A stretch of DNA of 64,000 nucleotides from Hydra vulgaris (GCF_038396675.1 NC_088932.1:23581001-23645000); one strand, 5' to 3'. Shown: positions 13,900-27,260, counted from the first letter of the stretch. Numbers and translations: made by a program. The notes: generated by a model from the letters alone, not told the origin.

Positions 13900-14046
13900 C
13901 CACAGGCATTTCTTATTTGGTTATATTACTTATTGCAACATGTGGGCTGTACTGCGCTGATAAAAAAGAACACAGTAACACAATTTTCAAGAATTTATTT
14001 TTGGGGGCGTATTACTGTTCATTAATTTTTTTCAACCTGTGTTTAA
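13900..14046 (+). CDS. Possible host exon with two membrane segments
   Basis: An acceptor-like TTTTAATTCTTAG ends at 13899 and a donor GTAAGA begins at 14047. The 147 bases between are open in one frame in phase 1 at both ends. They encode about 48 residues with two hydrophobic stretches (ISYLVILLIATCGLYCA and LFLGAYYCSLIFFNLCL) joined by a charged loop, DKKEHSNTIFKN. The layout is reminiscent of the TM2-TM3 region of four-pass membrane proteins, but I do not recognise a family. No partner exon was found, so this may be chance in AT-rich DNA or an orphan exon of a gene extending outside the window. Confidence 0.3.
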
Positions 14047-14299
14047 GTAAGAACACCGTATATGATCTCTACATATCTGTTTTAGATGTTTTAATTTCAC
14101 AGTATCAACAGGAACGTTTATATTAATATATTTACTATATTGCAAATTTTGCAAAATGAATATTTTTCAGATTCTGTGTTCTTTCTTATCACGGCACTAT
14201 ATGTGGCTAAGGTATTTATACCGCCTAAACAATGAACACCATAGCCACACATGGCTTCTATTTACGCCATCAAGTAAATCGAGTTTGGCTATCATTTAA

Positions 14300-15110
14300 T
14301 GATACATGTGGTCCACATCGAATTTTTTTGTTTAAAAAACGTCTAAAAAGTGTCTTTTAAGAAAATTGAACATTTGTAGACATTTGAACCATAAGGCTAA
14401 AAGATGTCTTTAAAAAGTTTATTCTATTTGTTTTATAAAACATAATAATAATAAAAAACATGTGTGAACTAATTAAAACTACTTAAAAACTAAGAAATGG
14501 TGTATTTTACAGAATACAGAACCGTCATTAACAACACGAACATTAGGCGTAACTATGCGCACTATTCATTAGCGTATTAATATTTAGATTAGATGATGTT
14601 TTATAAAACATAATAATAATAAAAAACATGAACTAATTAAATAGTCCGCACACAACTTTTATTAAGTTTTAAAACATCAAAATCACTTTAACACTATTCA
14701 CATTTAAATCAAAGTTATACACGATATACATACCTTTAGAAATATAATCTGATAATTTGTAAAACAAAACGTGTAAAATACATTGTTTCAACGTCCTTAT
14801 AAGGTTTAAACAACGTATTTATGGAAATTCATTTTTTAGTTTATAAGTAATTTTTTTTGAATAAATTTAATATATTAAAGACGTTTGAGAACGTCTAAAA
14901 ACTTTGTTTATATCGGGCATTTTCCAATACGGTTAACAGATGTTTTTTATAAAGGCATATAAAAGATGTTTTTGTTTAAGGCGTATAAATTTTCTTGTTT
15001 AGAAAACGTCTAATTGTCGTCTTTTACAATGCGTCTTTATCTAAACCTATTTTATACGTCTATAGACACCTAGATTGCGCCTTATGTTTACTGGGTGCGT
15101 TTACAAAGTA
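14300..15110. repeat. Degenerate internal repeats; probable non-autonomous element
   Basis: Words of the type AAACGTCTAAAA and its complement recur throughout. A 45-base segment starting GTTTTATAAAACATAATAAT at about 14432 is directly repeated at about 14594. The right end (about 15060-15097), read on the minus strand, starts CCCAGTAAACATAAGGCGCA. That terminal word resembles the CCCAGCAAACATAG at 19026. The left boundary is not resolved. No coding potential. Confidence 0.45.
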
Positions 15111-16096
15111 AAAATACCAATGACATCGACAACAAAAAGATTTAATTCAAGGAAAAGGAAAAAAAAGATCATTTTGAAATATTTTCTGCAGGTAATATTA
15201 AAAATCGTGCTGTTGCTTGGTATTTTAACATTACATTGTTTGTATCAAATTTTTGAAGATATTCAAGGATTTTAATTTCTTAAACTCTAATTTTTGCTTT
15301 CTTTTGAGTTTGAATTAAGTTCGTCATATTTAGTTTACAAGTTCTACAAAACTCACCTATACTGTTTTACGGAATAGCCATGAATAATTATTTTTTTGGT
15401 ATTTATCAAATCTTTATGAAAAATGGCAGTGATAAAATTTATTCAAAACTAAAAGTTTTTAAATCAAGTTTAATAACTGATTTTATTCAAACACGATAAA
15501 AATCACTTGAAAATTATATTTATACAATTTTAAAGTAAATAAAATTTTATTAGCTAATAGATATGACCTTAAAAAGTATGACCACACACACATAAACACA
15601 CACACAAACGCGCGCGCGCACACAAGCACACACGCACATAATAAACCGCTACCACCATTACCAAACGAAGAGATTTTATATTTTGCATGGCCAAGACTTT
15701 TAGGGTTTTAAATTATGCACGAACAAAAACTTTTACAAATTAGTTTTATTACAAAACTTTTTAAATAAACTTTGATTTAGTTTCAAAAATCACAAAAATG
15801 TTTATTTCCAACTTAATTGGAACGAGAAACAATATTCTTCTTTTCTTTTTTTGTTCGCATGCTCTAATCACAACAATTTTATAGAAATGCCTGGGTTTGT
15901 ATTACCGTACAAAAGATTTTACGAAGGGTTATGCTAAAGCTTAAAGAACACTTTAAACTTCTTTACAATAGACTTTATTTTTCGACTTTAGTTAGTTAAT
16001 CAATTTTGTAAATATTCTCTGACATCAAACTTTAAACTCATCAAAATTTAGGTGGGAATTTTGATTCTTAAGTTACTTTAACAAGTAAAAATTTTT
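15111..16096. other. No gene recognised; short (CA)n
   Basis: Contains a CA/CG-rich dinucleotide stretch at about 15585-15640. An open frame at 15075-15275 is Lys/Ile-rich with one hydrophobic stretch and is not supported as a gene. Confidence 0.45.
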
Positions 16097-16162
16097 ACAC
16101 AAACTAATTCATAATTTTTATAGATTCAGACACAAACTAATTCATAATGTTTATAGATTCAG
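16097..16162. repeat. 33-bp tandem duplication
   Basis: ACACAAACTAATTCATAATT and the following 13 bases occur twice in direct succession with one difference. Confidence 0.9.
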
Positions 16163-16879
16163 GTTGGAAAATACAGTTGTTCCTGGTGAGACTGAGCAAT
16201 TCTTCTAATGTATTATGTTACCTGAGAAGCTTTGGGAACCTAGATAATTTTTTCGTTATTATACAGATGCAGGCTTTCCTAAGAAACTTATGATGAAGCT
16301 CAAGATTAGTCGCTTTTATATATTTGTAAAATAAAAAAGGATTTGGTTATATAATACAAACTTTATGTTCCATTGAATTTCATTCCGAATATTGTAAAAC
16401 CTTATAAATAAAGAAACCATGAAAAGCTTGTAATAAGCGTAGCACCTTTGCCAAAAGATCATTTTTTTATAGGTTAGGTTGATCATGTCTGTAATTATAT
16501 TATACCTATATGGGTTATAGGCTTTATTTTTATACGGGAAGGTTATCACAGAGGTACATATAATCGTAATGTTTCAAAGCAATATTAAAAATGACTTGCA
16601 TTAGAGATTTTGATTGAGCAGTTCCATTGAATTATTAAATGAAAGAAGTTTGACAGAAGTTTAACAACCATTAGATCCACTGTCATAAGCTGATACAATA
16701 CTTTGCAGAAAGTTTCGAACGCATTTCTAACACTTTTTGAAGTAAATATAATATAAACATCACTTGTTTAATAGATTCTTTAACTTTTAATATCATTTTT
16801 ATACACATTAACATATTATGGTACTTGAATAAAAGCCTAACAGTGATCTAAAATGAATTAACTAATGAACTTACAGTAT
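16163..16879. other. No gene recognised
   Basis: AT-rich sequence without recognised similarity. The minus-strand open frame at 16316-16549 has no recognisable features. Confidence 0.45.
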
Positions 16880-16921
16880 TAGCTGAGAAGCTTGAACTAT
16901 GAAGCTCAAGCTTCTCAGCTA
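16880..16921. repeat. Hairpin H1 (TAGCTGAGAAGCTTGA arms)
   Basis: Perfect 16-base arms around a 10-base loop. The outer sequence that follows, ATTATTGTGAGGTTGTT, is closely matched after hairpin H2 at 18728-18808. The two are therefore related and bracket the ORF relic between them. Confidence 0.8.
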
Positions 16922-17335
16922 TTATTGTGAGGTTGTTCCCTGAGTAAACAACAAATTTTTCAGCGTTTTAAGAAATAATTTCCCTATCACTCCTACTTGA
17001 ATCAATGTATACAAAAACGTTCCAAGTCATTTTTTTTTAATAGTTGACTTTTTGATGAAAATTTGTTCTTTGAAGATAGCTCCACCATTGTATAGTAAAA
17101 TATTCAGACCTCTCCGTACACGTTAAATAGAGAGCTGAAATATTGTCTGTAAACTAAAAGGTTCTAAGTCAGTGACTTAAAAGGTTTTATTGGCAGCTCT
17201 GAGAAAACCAGCTGTGTTCTGCTGGTAGCTGTCAGATGTTTTTAATCCGACTTTTGTTTTTTTTTGGTTACGAGTTTGAGGTTATTTGGGCTTATTTTAT
17301 TATTCATCTCGTTGTTTTAATGAAAAAGACTTATA

Positions 17336-18250
17336 ATGGATGAAGAACCTAGTACTAGAAATGGAAGAAAGGTTAAAAATGAGGCTATGTGGAAAAGGAA
17401 TGTTGTTAAAGAAGCTAGAGTGAAAGATAAAGAGTACATTGTCTACAAAGGAAGAACTGTACCTGTTACTACTGTTGGAACTGATTACTGGTGAGATTTT
17501 TGTTGCAATTGCGATACCCAGTTAGCCTTTTAACAATTTTTTTAGGCCTATCATCGCATATCATGCAACATGTTTTCATAAAAATGTCTTAGACAAAACT
17601 AATCCAACACGTTCCATATCGTTCCATTTAGGCTAGTGAATTGACCTTAAACAGTAGCCAAATATTATAGCCGAATTACTCAAACATCATTTTTTAGAGA
17701 TTGGCTATGGCATTTAGGCCTTCCTCGAACATTTATATCAGCATAATCTAATGAGATATTTTGCTTTCAGATGCTCGAAGAAATGTACGGAACGTCTAAA
17801 AAACCAGAGCGACGAGATCTTCCCATGTATGAAAAAAGGTATGTGTGGATGCCTTTAAAAGCCTTTATGGTATTAAAATTAGTCGTGTTCGACGATTGCG
17901 CTCCCTTTTGGTATAAGAAAAATCACCAAAGGACCTTCGAGGGAAAAAATTAGGAACGAATGCAATCAGGGACAATGTTAAAACTTCTGATAAGAGCACA
18001 TATCGAAAGGTATCCGGTGAAACAGAGCAAATATGCTGGTAAAACTATCAATTATCTAGATGCTAGACTAAATGTCAAAATTTTGTTTAAAGAAAACATC
18101 CTGAAGCAAAAGGTAGCTACAAACTTTTTCTAGGCTACTTTAAGGACAACTTTACGTTAAGATTTGGTCGTCCCCAGATAGACTCTTGTTGCACCTGTGA
18201 GGAGCTTAATTTAAAATTACGAAGCCCTTATCTCAGTGATGCAGCAAACC
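17336..18250 (+). pseudogene. Relic of an uncharacterised repeated ORF with a short intron
   Basis: An ATG at 17336 opens 51 codons including KNEAMWKRNVVKEARVKDKE and ends in a good donor (CTG/GTGAGA at 17491). A possible acceptor TTTTTTTAG ends at 17545, giving a 55-base intron and an in-frame continuation with CFHKNV. Further pieces follow in shifting frames: VCVDAFKSLYGIKISRV near 17840 and YKLFLGYFKDNFTLRFGRP with DSCCTCEELN near 18120-18215. From memory these match a multicopy, functionally unknown family in cnidarians and arthropods (pattern RKxxxW-N-K, then VCxxAF, then CxxCxE). Several stops make it non-functional. Whether it is a transposon gene or a host pseudogene is not clear. Confidence 0.5.
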
Positions 18251-18727
18251 TTTGATTTTTAATAGTTTTTGTACAAAAAATGAATAAATATATAAAAGAC
18301 AAGCTTTTTGTTATTATCCTTAACAAATGTAAACAAAAATGTTCTAAGTCAAACAACTTTTACTATGTATAACACATATATATATTTTAACAAATTTTGA
18401 TATATATTTTAACAAATCTAATATTTAAAGATGTCGTTTTTGTATACATCAATTCACTTGTGACCCCGAGTTGGTTTGAGTTGAACAATTTTTATTTACT
18501 TATTATTGTTAAAGTTTATTGTTATCATTACTCATAATTTGTATTAAATAGTCTGATGCTCAAACTTAAATTTATGCCAAGTTGTAAAAATGTGTCTTTC
18601 TGTATGATAAACTTAAATCATCGTGTAGTATCTTCAGCATAAATGAAATCGTTTAAATATTTAAATACCAAATTAAATTACTTACACATTACAAAATGTT
18701 GCTGAGTTTAAATTTTGAAGACAGAGA

Positions 18728-18808
18728 AATATTAACTGAGAAACTTTAACTTCTTTTTTGTAAATATTGTACATACAAAAAAGAAGTTAAAGCTTCTCAG
18801 TTAATATT
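18728..18808. repeat. Hairpin H2, 80 bp
   Basis: AATATTAACTGAGAAACTTT and about 15 further bases pair with the reverse complement ending in AAAGCTTCTCAGTTAATATT. The loop is about 9-10 bases. The word AAGCTTCTCAG and the downstream TTTGGGGTTGTT relate it to hairpin H1. Confidence 0.85.
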
Positions 18809-18924
18809 TTGGGGTTGTTGTGTGTTTCTTGCATATCTTTACTGTATGCCAATACAACTTACTTCAATATATTCAAGTTCAGCAAAACAATGTTTGCTGG
18901 ATAGTACAAAACCAAAAAATTTGA

Positions 18925-19023
18925 GGTTCGATATCAGCTCTGGCCGAATAAACAACATTAGCAAGAAAGAAGACGTGAACTTCCTGATTAAATGCTCTTC
19001 TGCGGTGCTCTGTAATAAGAATG
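18925..19023 (+). mobile_element. SINE copy (same family, with box B-like motif)
   Basis: GGTTCGATATC resembles polymerase III box B. The following AAGAAGACGTGAACTTCC and TTAAATGCTCTTCTGCGGTG are the shared body of the family. The head is 5'-truncated. The copy abuts the inverted-repeat element beginning at 19026. Confidence 0.7.
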
Positions 19024-19025
19024 TT

Positions 19026-19300
19026 ATCCCAGCAAACATAGTTTTAGTGGATTTGCAGTGGACGTATATAGACATTTTTAGCGGTTCATTGGCATTTTAG
19101 CGGTTCATCGGTTACTTATTGGATCTTTAGTGGCTGCCGCTATAAATGGCCAGCTAATAAATTTCCGACATGTTAATAGTGGCTAATTATCGACCAGCCA
19201 CTTTCAGAAGCTACCACTGATGGTCCACTAAGTAACCGATAAGCAAAACTATAGTGAACCACTCAAAATACCTATATAGGATCACTGAAAGCCAGGATGT
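19026..19300. mobile_element. MITE-like element with long imperfect inverted repeats
   Basis: The left arm has CCCAGCAAACATAG, then words such as AGCGGTTCATCGGTTACTTA and TAGTGGC. The reverse complement of the right arm reads GCTTTCAGTGATCC, then GAGTGGTTCACTATAG, GGTTACTTAGTGG and CAGTGGTAGC. The arms pair imperfectly over roughly 100 bases with no coding region. ATGTTA occurs at both outer borders (about 19020 and 19297) and may be a target duplication. Confidence 0.6.
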
Positions 19301-19985
19301 TAAGTAATCTTTGATTAACTGATGACTTAAAAAAAAAATTTTTTATATGAGTTAGTTTCCTTTTTGTTTCCTCTAAATAAACATTTTATAAAGAGAGAAT
19401 TTCTTAAGTATCTTTGTTTTAATCAGCCAACTTCTTTCCATGTTATTTTCAAAATCTAATTTGCATGAAGGTCTTCAAAAGAACCCTAGGTTTGAACAAA
19501 TGCAAATAACTAATTTGCAAAGCTCTGAAAACGGTATTTTCTATTTATTCTGGTTTTATCTAAAATAATATTATGTAAAAGCGACGGTAGTATAAAATTT
19601 AAAACCTGCTTATATGGAAAACTTTATGTAAATTTTATGTTATATATTATTAAATATTTTTGATATAGTTAAATTTATATTATGATAACCTTTAAAATCT
19701 AAAAAATTTTTTCACAACCTTATCAATGAAATTTTACTACTTTAATCTTAATCGTCTACATGCCCCTCATTTAATTTCGTAGGTCTAATAAACCTTGTAC
19801 TTTTTATGTTCCAAGAATCTGAAAAAAACCAATTATTTATTAGCCAAAAGATTTTTTATTTACATTAGTAACTTTTAGATATTAGCAGAATATCTAGAAG
19901 ATTTCTTATTTAAACATAAAAATTTTATTATTAGAATGCAGTGCAAATAATAATTTGCACTGATTATATATTATAATATTATTAT
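19301..19985. other. No gene recognised
   Basis: AT-rich, no recognised coding or repeat similarity. Confidence 0.5.
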
Positions 19986-19986
19986 A

Positions 19987-21689
<1,703 letters not shown>

Positions 21690-21860
21690 TTGAAACTGTT
21701 TGTGTCTTATAACTTCACTTCAACTGTCCAACTAAAATACTTAAACGGCTAGGAAGCATTTTTGATCCACATAAGCTCTTTATTCTTTTAAAAGTATAGA
21801 ATGATTTCTCAACCTTGCAGCTTTCTATGAAATAGTAAGAAACAATTAATATGCTATTTA
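21690..21860 (-). pseudogene. hAT transposase C-terminal relic
   Basis: The minus strand encodes SCKVEKSFYTFKRIKSLCG, then SKMLPSRLSILVGQLK and a stop. This matches the (A/C)xxERSFSxLKxIKxxLRSxMxxxRLxxL signature at the C-terminus of hAT transposases of the DUF4371 type. The rest of the gene is not visible upstream. Confidence 0.6.
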
Positions 21861-22537
21861 AATATTCGGAAATAGCCCAATAGTAATAATGTTATGTATA
21901 AACAGTGTTAATGTTATAATGTTATAATTATATGTATTAATTTAGTTAAACAATAGTGTTAATTTAGTATTAATGTTGAAGTTAAGACAATTTATAGTTC
22001 AAAAAAACTATAAATAAAAAACTTGAATTTTAATATGTCCTATATTGTCAGCAAAAACAATTAGTTTCTTTTCTTTTTTTCTTTTTTGTGCTAATTTGAT
22101 ATGGAATAACTTACATACAAAATTTGGATGAAGAAGCACACAAATGTTGCAACAAAATCTTTGGTAAGCAAATTGCCGGATTTAACAAACACTAACTTCC
22201 TTATTAAATGATTGTTAAATCCATGGAGCTTTGTAATATTAGAAGCACCTTAATAATCAGAACAAGAAAATGTTTTGAGCGAGACAGTTATGTAACTCTT
22301 TAGCTTTTTCTGGTGTCTGTACAAACCAAATTGTTAGCGTCTTTTTCGCATAGTTTTAAAATCTGTGTAAAATGACTCTTATGGTTGCATACTCTAAAAG
22401 TCAAAAAACTTTGATAACATTTTTTGAATATTATGATGAACTTTTACAGCATAATATCACACTTTTCATCCTGATTATCCATAAATTTAAGTAAGTGCTT
22501 GAATTTCCTAGGTTTAGGAAAAAGAAACTATAACATA
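21861..22537. other. No gene recognised
   Basis: AT-rich DNA between the hAT tail and the mariner-type element. It may contain more of the decayed hAT copy but I cannot support it. Confidence 0.4.
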
Positions 22538-22690
22538 TAGGGTGGACACGGAAAAATCTGGTCAACTTTAAATTGAGATTTCTCTAAAACCACAAATCCT
22601 TTTTATTTCTTTTATTTTTTTAATTAAACGTTACTTCCTTATATTTAATTGTGTTGATAAACTTTTTGTTTACAAATCAATGATTTGCAA

Positions 22691-23790
22691 AATGTTTCGG
22701 AAACAAATTGAGGTGTGTAAAAAAGTTGTGTATTTTTTTTGCAAAAATCCGTCGAATTCATATCGCTTGATTGCTAAACGTACAAATTTCCCAAAGTCTA
22801 GTCACAGTCACAGTCAAAGTCACAGTGATAGTCACAATCACAGTTACAGTCATAGTCACAGTCATAGTCACAGTCACAGTCATAGATAAATAAGTTTGAG
22901 ACTACTTAAGCTTTGAAAGAAAACCTGGAAGTGGAAGAAAGAAAACTTTCAACAAATCCAAAAAGGTTAAGTCGGTTCTCAGTTCAATAGCAAGACTTCC
23001 GAACCAGTCACAGCTAGATCTAGCAAAAAAATTTAAGGCTTTGCGTTCCTATATCAAAAAATTACTTAAAAATTCTAGAATTAAAGTATTTCATAAGAAA
23101 AATACCTCTAAGTGAAGTTTAAATAGTGAAATTAAAGGAATTCGACGCGCAAAAAAGTTGTTTAAAATAATGGCGGATAACAGTATGTGCATAATCAAAG
23201 AAAACGAAACATATTGCAAGATAAATTTTTCCTGTTAACTTCCTGGTCAATAATTTTACTAAGAGAGCAAAGATAAACCTGTCGATAATCAATTTAAATA
23301 TATTTAACGGAATAATTTGCATCCTATTTCCTGGTGTGGCAAGCAATTTTTAGCTGTGTTATCCAGTCTTCTTGTTTTGTCTCTAAGAAGACCTTGACTG
23401 CTGACCTCTACATCAAAGAATGTCCAAATGCCTCCAAAAAAGACTTTTGCCATTTATGAAAAAACACAAATGCTGCTTCTCACTATTTTAAAAATGTTCT
23501 ACAATCTTGTTAATATAATAATGTGCAAATTGTTCCTAAAGATGCGAATCATCCAAATTGTCATGAAGAACGCAAGATCGAAGATTTTTGGGCAATAGTT
23601 AAAGGAGTTTTTCGTAAGAGAGGTGGAGTAACAAAAAATAAAAAGGACTTGTAAAAAAAGTAGACTAACACCACCAATAAGGTGAAAAAAGATAAAATCT
23701 GCGAAATGATGTCATCAACCCGCTATATAATTCGATCTCTTGCCAAACATACTATCCAGCCACTTAAAATTAACTTAAAACTTTAGTTGA
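22691..23790 (+). pseudogene. Mariner/IS630-type transposase relic (probably DDxD class)
   Basis: The fragments, in order, are: an N-terminal helix-turn-helix beginning MFRKQIEVCKKVVYFFCKN and ending RLIAKRTNFPKS; a microsatellite intrusion at 22799-22885; the linker ERKPGSGRKKTFNKSKK; and the second DNA-binding part with LARLPNQ-type sequence. The core follows with MCIIKENETYCKI, LYIKEC, HYFKNVL and finally CHEERKIEDFWAIVKGVFRK. The last motif has the Glu-x-Lys-Ile-Glu-Asp-Phe-Trp form seen in insect and cnidarian relatives with an Asp-containing third catalytic box. The FWPDLA box is not recognisable. Stops and frameshifts are numerous. Confidence 0.75.
22799..22885. repeat. (AGTCAC)n hexanucleotide array inside the transposase
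   Basis: About 14 units of AGTCAC/AGTCAT/AGTGAT. It interrupts the helix-turn-helix coding region exactly after PKS and translates as a Ser-His repeat in frame. Part of the original coding sequence has been replaced or displaced. Confidence 0.92.
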
Positions 23791-24225
23791 TATAAACACA
23801 TTTAATATTAAAAAATTGAAATAAAAAGCATTTACAGTTTTAGAGAAATCTCAATTTAAAGTTGACCGGATTTTTCCGTGTCCACCCTGATATTTAAAAT
23901 GTTTGTATAAAATACCAGAGTATTTTATTTATTCTTATTTAAATAATACTCTTTATCATAAACAGTTATGATTTAAATCTGGCCGTTCAATCTATTACAC
24001 AATTACTATGTCTGTTTATGTAATATTTAGGGCCACCAAATCCACAATAGGCTTGAAAGTCACCAAGTTTATTATTGAGTTGTAGAAGTTGCAGAAAAAT
24101 TTTTAAACAGATGAATTTTGCCTACGGGCCACCGATTGTGTTGCAACGTCAATGTCTCTAGTTATGCTTTTCAAAAAAATAAGGAAACTTTTTTATGTAC
24201 TATTTTAGCTTTTCCAATAAAAATA

Positions 24226-24358
24226 CTATTTACAAAACCAATATGTTTATATTATAACATGTTTTATAGAAAAGTACTATATATAAAAAGTATATCATCC
24301 TATTTACAAAACCAATATGTTTTATAGAAAAGTACTATATATAAAAAGTATATCATCC
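24226..24358. repeat. Tandem duplication of about 60 bp
   Basis: CTATTTACAAAACCAATATG, then TTTTATAGAAAAGTACTATA and TATAAAAAGTATATCATCC, occurs twice in succession. The first copy has an extra 14-15 bases. The upstream stretch 23890-24225 holds nothing recognised. Confidence 0.85.
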
Positions 24359-24504
24359 ATTCTTAAAACATAATTCGTTAACAAACTTATCTAGACTATT
24401 CATTATCTCTTTATTTTTTATTTACTCAAATATTTCAAAAGATCTTTCAAAAAGACAGCTTTCCCAGTGTGCTATAAAAGCAACTGCTTTATTGACTTTT
24501 TTTG

Positions 24505-24531
24505 GAAGGGAGGAGGGAGGGGGGGTGGTGG
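24505..24531 (+). other. G-rich run, possible G-quadruplex
   Basis: GGGAGGAGGGAGGGGGGGTG contains at least four G3 tracts with short spacers on the plus strand, in otherwise AT-rich DNA. No coding context. Confidence 0.5.
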
Positions 24532-24799
24532 TTAAGGCAAAGGATTAAATTGATTCGAGTCTCAAACTTGAACAACTTGTTGGTTTTATTTTTTTTAATT
24601 TTTTTTTTACAATAAATTGAAAGCGTTTTAAAGACTGACAATGTGAAATATAGTAGTTTTAGCTTAGTTTTTGCATTTGAGGTTGAAACTTTAGTATTCG
24701 GAATAAAAATGCACATGAAAAAAAATTTTTAATTTTAGATTCTATAATTATAATTAATTATAAACTATTTTTTAATTTTTGGTTTAATTAGACGGAACC

Positions 24800-25070
24800 G
24801 GGTGTATTCCGTAAGCCCATGAACAGTTACCCAAACTAGCTCGTGCTCGATTGCACAGAAAATGATGCGTGTGGTAATTATAATGGTGGCTGATCAAATT
24901 TTGTTTTGAAGCAGTTGCTGAAGTAACTGACAACTTTGTGAGGTAGTAAGTTCCTTGGGTGAGCAACGCGGTTGTTGAAGAAGGTGAAGCGAACGAGACA
25001 TTTGCTTACGATTTCGCAATAAAAGCGCTACTTTTTTAAGTAGTATTTGACTGTTAACAAAAGAGAGAAC
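24800..25070 (-). pseudogene. LINE C-terminal tail relic
   Basis: The minus strand reads LKKVALLLRNRKQMSRS (about 25060-25010). In another frame it reads CLVRFTFFNNRVAHPRNLLP, then HKVVSYFSNCFKTKFDQ. This corresponds to the FFSxRVVNxWNSLPxxVVxAxSVNxFKxRLD end of CR1-type LINE polymerases. The Trp of the WNSLP box is replaced. Frameshifted and not functional. 24535-24799 and 25071-25700 hold nothing else recognised. Confidence 0.6.
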
Positions 25071-25779
25071 TACAGCGTTGCTTTTTTTAGGCGAATAAAT
25101 GGCCTTGTCTCTACCAGGACCCGGCTAGTTATCAAGATTTAAGTTTTTGCATCGGATTTAAAGTAGACGGAATGTCTACTTTAAACCCATTAGGAAAAAG
25201 ATAGTTTAAATATTTTGCTCAAATTGTTGGTGGAAATGTCGAAATTTCAACTTGATGCGTAGGTAAAACTTGCTGAGGTGAGACTTTTGGTTTACTTTTA
25301 GGATAAGTCTTGATGTTGATTAAATAATATTTGGTTAAATTAATTTTATTATGTTTCATAGTTGATAAATAAGTTAGTTGATAATTTAAAAAATATTTTG
25401 AAAATTTGTATATTTTTTTAGATATTGGTGTTGCGCTTGTCTCAGAAGCATAAGATCGGTGGTTCAAAGTCATCTTTGGGCAAGTTTTGCAAGTTCGGTT
25501 AGGAATGAGGTGCTCCGTGATTAGACTATAAGAACTTCTTGATACATCTAAAAAAATTAAAAAAATATTATGACTTTTGTTTTAAGTTGTTACCTTTGCG
25601 GTTGCCAAGTTTAGAAAAAAAAAAAAAGCTAATATTTTTTTACACGTGCTAATTGGTCTTTGTGGCTAGTTGTTTTGAGTAGATAAAGATGTAATCATTT
25701 TAAAGGGACCCCTTTCAGGTTCTTTGAAGTAACGAGATTATCCTCGTAATTCTAAGAAGAGAGTCTTTCCTTTGAATGT

Positions 25780-27260
25780 GTTTTATCAATCTTTGCCTAA
25801 TAAGGAAAATAGAAAGAGATTTTTTGGTTTGGAGCTCGACCACCAAGGCTCGCTACTGTTTCCTTTTCTCTCACTTGGGCACAAAAGCAGTATTTAAAAG
25901 CAGAGAGTTGTCCTTTCTTCGTTGGAACGGAGGAGTTAGGGATCAATGGAGGAAGGTCATAGATTGAGGAAGGCAACATCAATCCAACCCATCGCACCAA
26001 AAGCCCTAAATGGGTTGGAAACAGGCGTAAATTCGTCTTACTAGCTTCACTGGTGTAGATTCAGAGCTTCAAAAGCGAAAAACTTGGAGGAATTTAGAGT
26101 GTAACTCTTTCCTTGGCTTTTAGGAATTTAGCTATTCTAGGTAACTTATTATAAAAATCTCTCAATTTTATTTTTAATTATTTATATAACTATTTTAATA
26201 ATTCTATTATAATTTTTATGTACAATAATGTTTACAGGTGAAACAACCCACTTGAATGGGAAAGAAAATGGAAACTTTCTTGCCAGAATGGGGCTTATCG
26301 GCAGCCACAACTTTATTATTGCATCCCATTTGAAAGATGTAAGACGCCATTAAAAAGAGGACTACAGAATGAGTGCCCATTACCTTTTCTCCGTCATCTC
26401 AAAATGAGTTTATCAGAGAGTGTGATGGTGTCATCCAAGGTGCAGCTGTCAAAGAAATCCAGGATGGTATCTACTTCTCCATCATAGTTGATGGTACCCC
26501 TTATACATCTCACACTGAGCTATGTTATTTTTTTTTTTCTCTATAAAAAAGAAAGTAATTACTGGCTAATCAAAGAAAGATTTATGCATGTTGAAGCTTT
26601 CGAGTAAAAGAAAGGAGCCAATATAGCCAAGCCTATCATTGATGTGATTTCAAGGTTTTGGATATTTAAAACTGTTGCGGTCAGGGATTCAATAATGGAT
26701 CCAATATGTCAGTTATTTAAAAGAAAGCTTAAGTCTTAATAATGCAAAACTATTCGAAAGACTACATTCCATGTAGCGCCTAAAGTCTGAACTTGGCTGG
26801 TGTGTGAAAATTTGTACGTATTTTTTTAGCGCAATTTCTGCTAGATGGAAGATCCTTACTGAAACGACAGGATATACTGCATAGACTTTATATAAAAAAA
26901 TGGAGCATTCGTGCCAAAGTGATCAAACCACTTGCCAAGAGGCCGAGAGAAACGTTGACAGTTCTTAAACATGACATGGAAAACCTGGATCTGAAAAGTG
27001 AGGTCAGCCAAACACGAACTTTAAAAAATGGTTATTATATTTTAAATTTGTATTGCTATCAACAATTTGATACAAAATACTTACTGCTGTTAACGACATT
27101 ATTCGTCTTCTACAATTTCAAGGCATTACCATCAACGACAAGCTACATTTGACTTTAAACAGATTAGGGGCTCATGGTTGCAAATTTTTCAAGAGGCTGT
27201 AACTGTAACTGGACCGCTAGGATTTGAAACTTAACTCGCTACTAAAAAAAGCGCTGTTCT
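25780..27260 (+). pseudogene. hAT transposase relic of the TTF-zinc-finger/DUF4371 (ZMYM1-like) type
   Basis: The plus strand shows, in order: a TTF-type zinc finger region with DFLVWSSTTKARYCFLFSHL and FLRWNGG (25820-25940); ENGNFLARMGLIGSHNFIIA (26266-26325); and QNEFIRECDGVIQGAAVKEI with DGIYFSIIVDGTPYTSH (26398-26520). After that come a degenerate glycine/asparagine-rich segment (NNGSNMSVI) and the later ISARWKIL and LLQFQGITIN pieces (to 27150). This is the domain order of DUF4371 hAT transposases. There are many stops and frameshifts, and an unrecognised stretch lies at 26060-26230. Confidence 0.75.

Larger units (their letters stand above)
22538..23889 (+). mobile_element. Tc1/mariner-superfamily element with 53-bp terminal inverted repeats
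   Basis: The left end starts TAGGGTGGACACGGAAAAAT and the reverse complement of the right end starts CAGGGTGGACACGGAAAAAT. The 53-base arms (22538-22590 and 23837-23889) differ at two positions. TA precedes the left end. The size of 1,352 bp is normal for the superfamily. The internal gene is decayed. Confidence 0.92.

Noticed and set aside
22680-22889. Ser-His-rich small protein
   Set aside because: It is the transposase N-terminus running into the AGTCAC array, not an independent gene.
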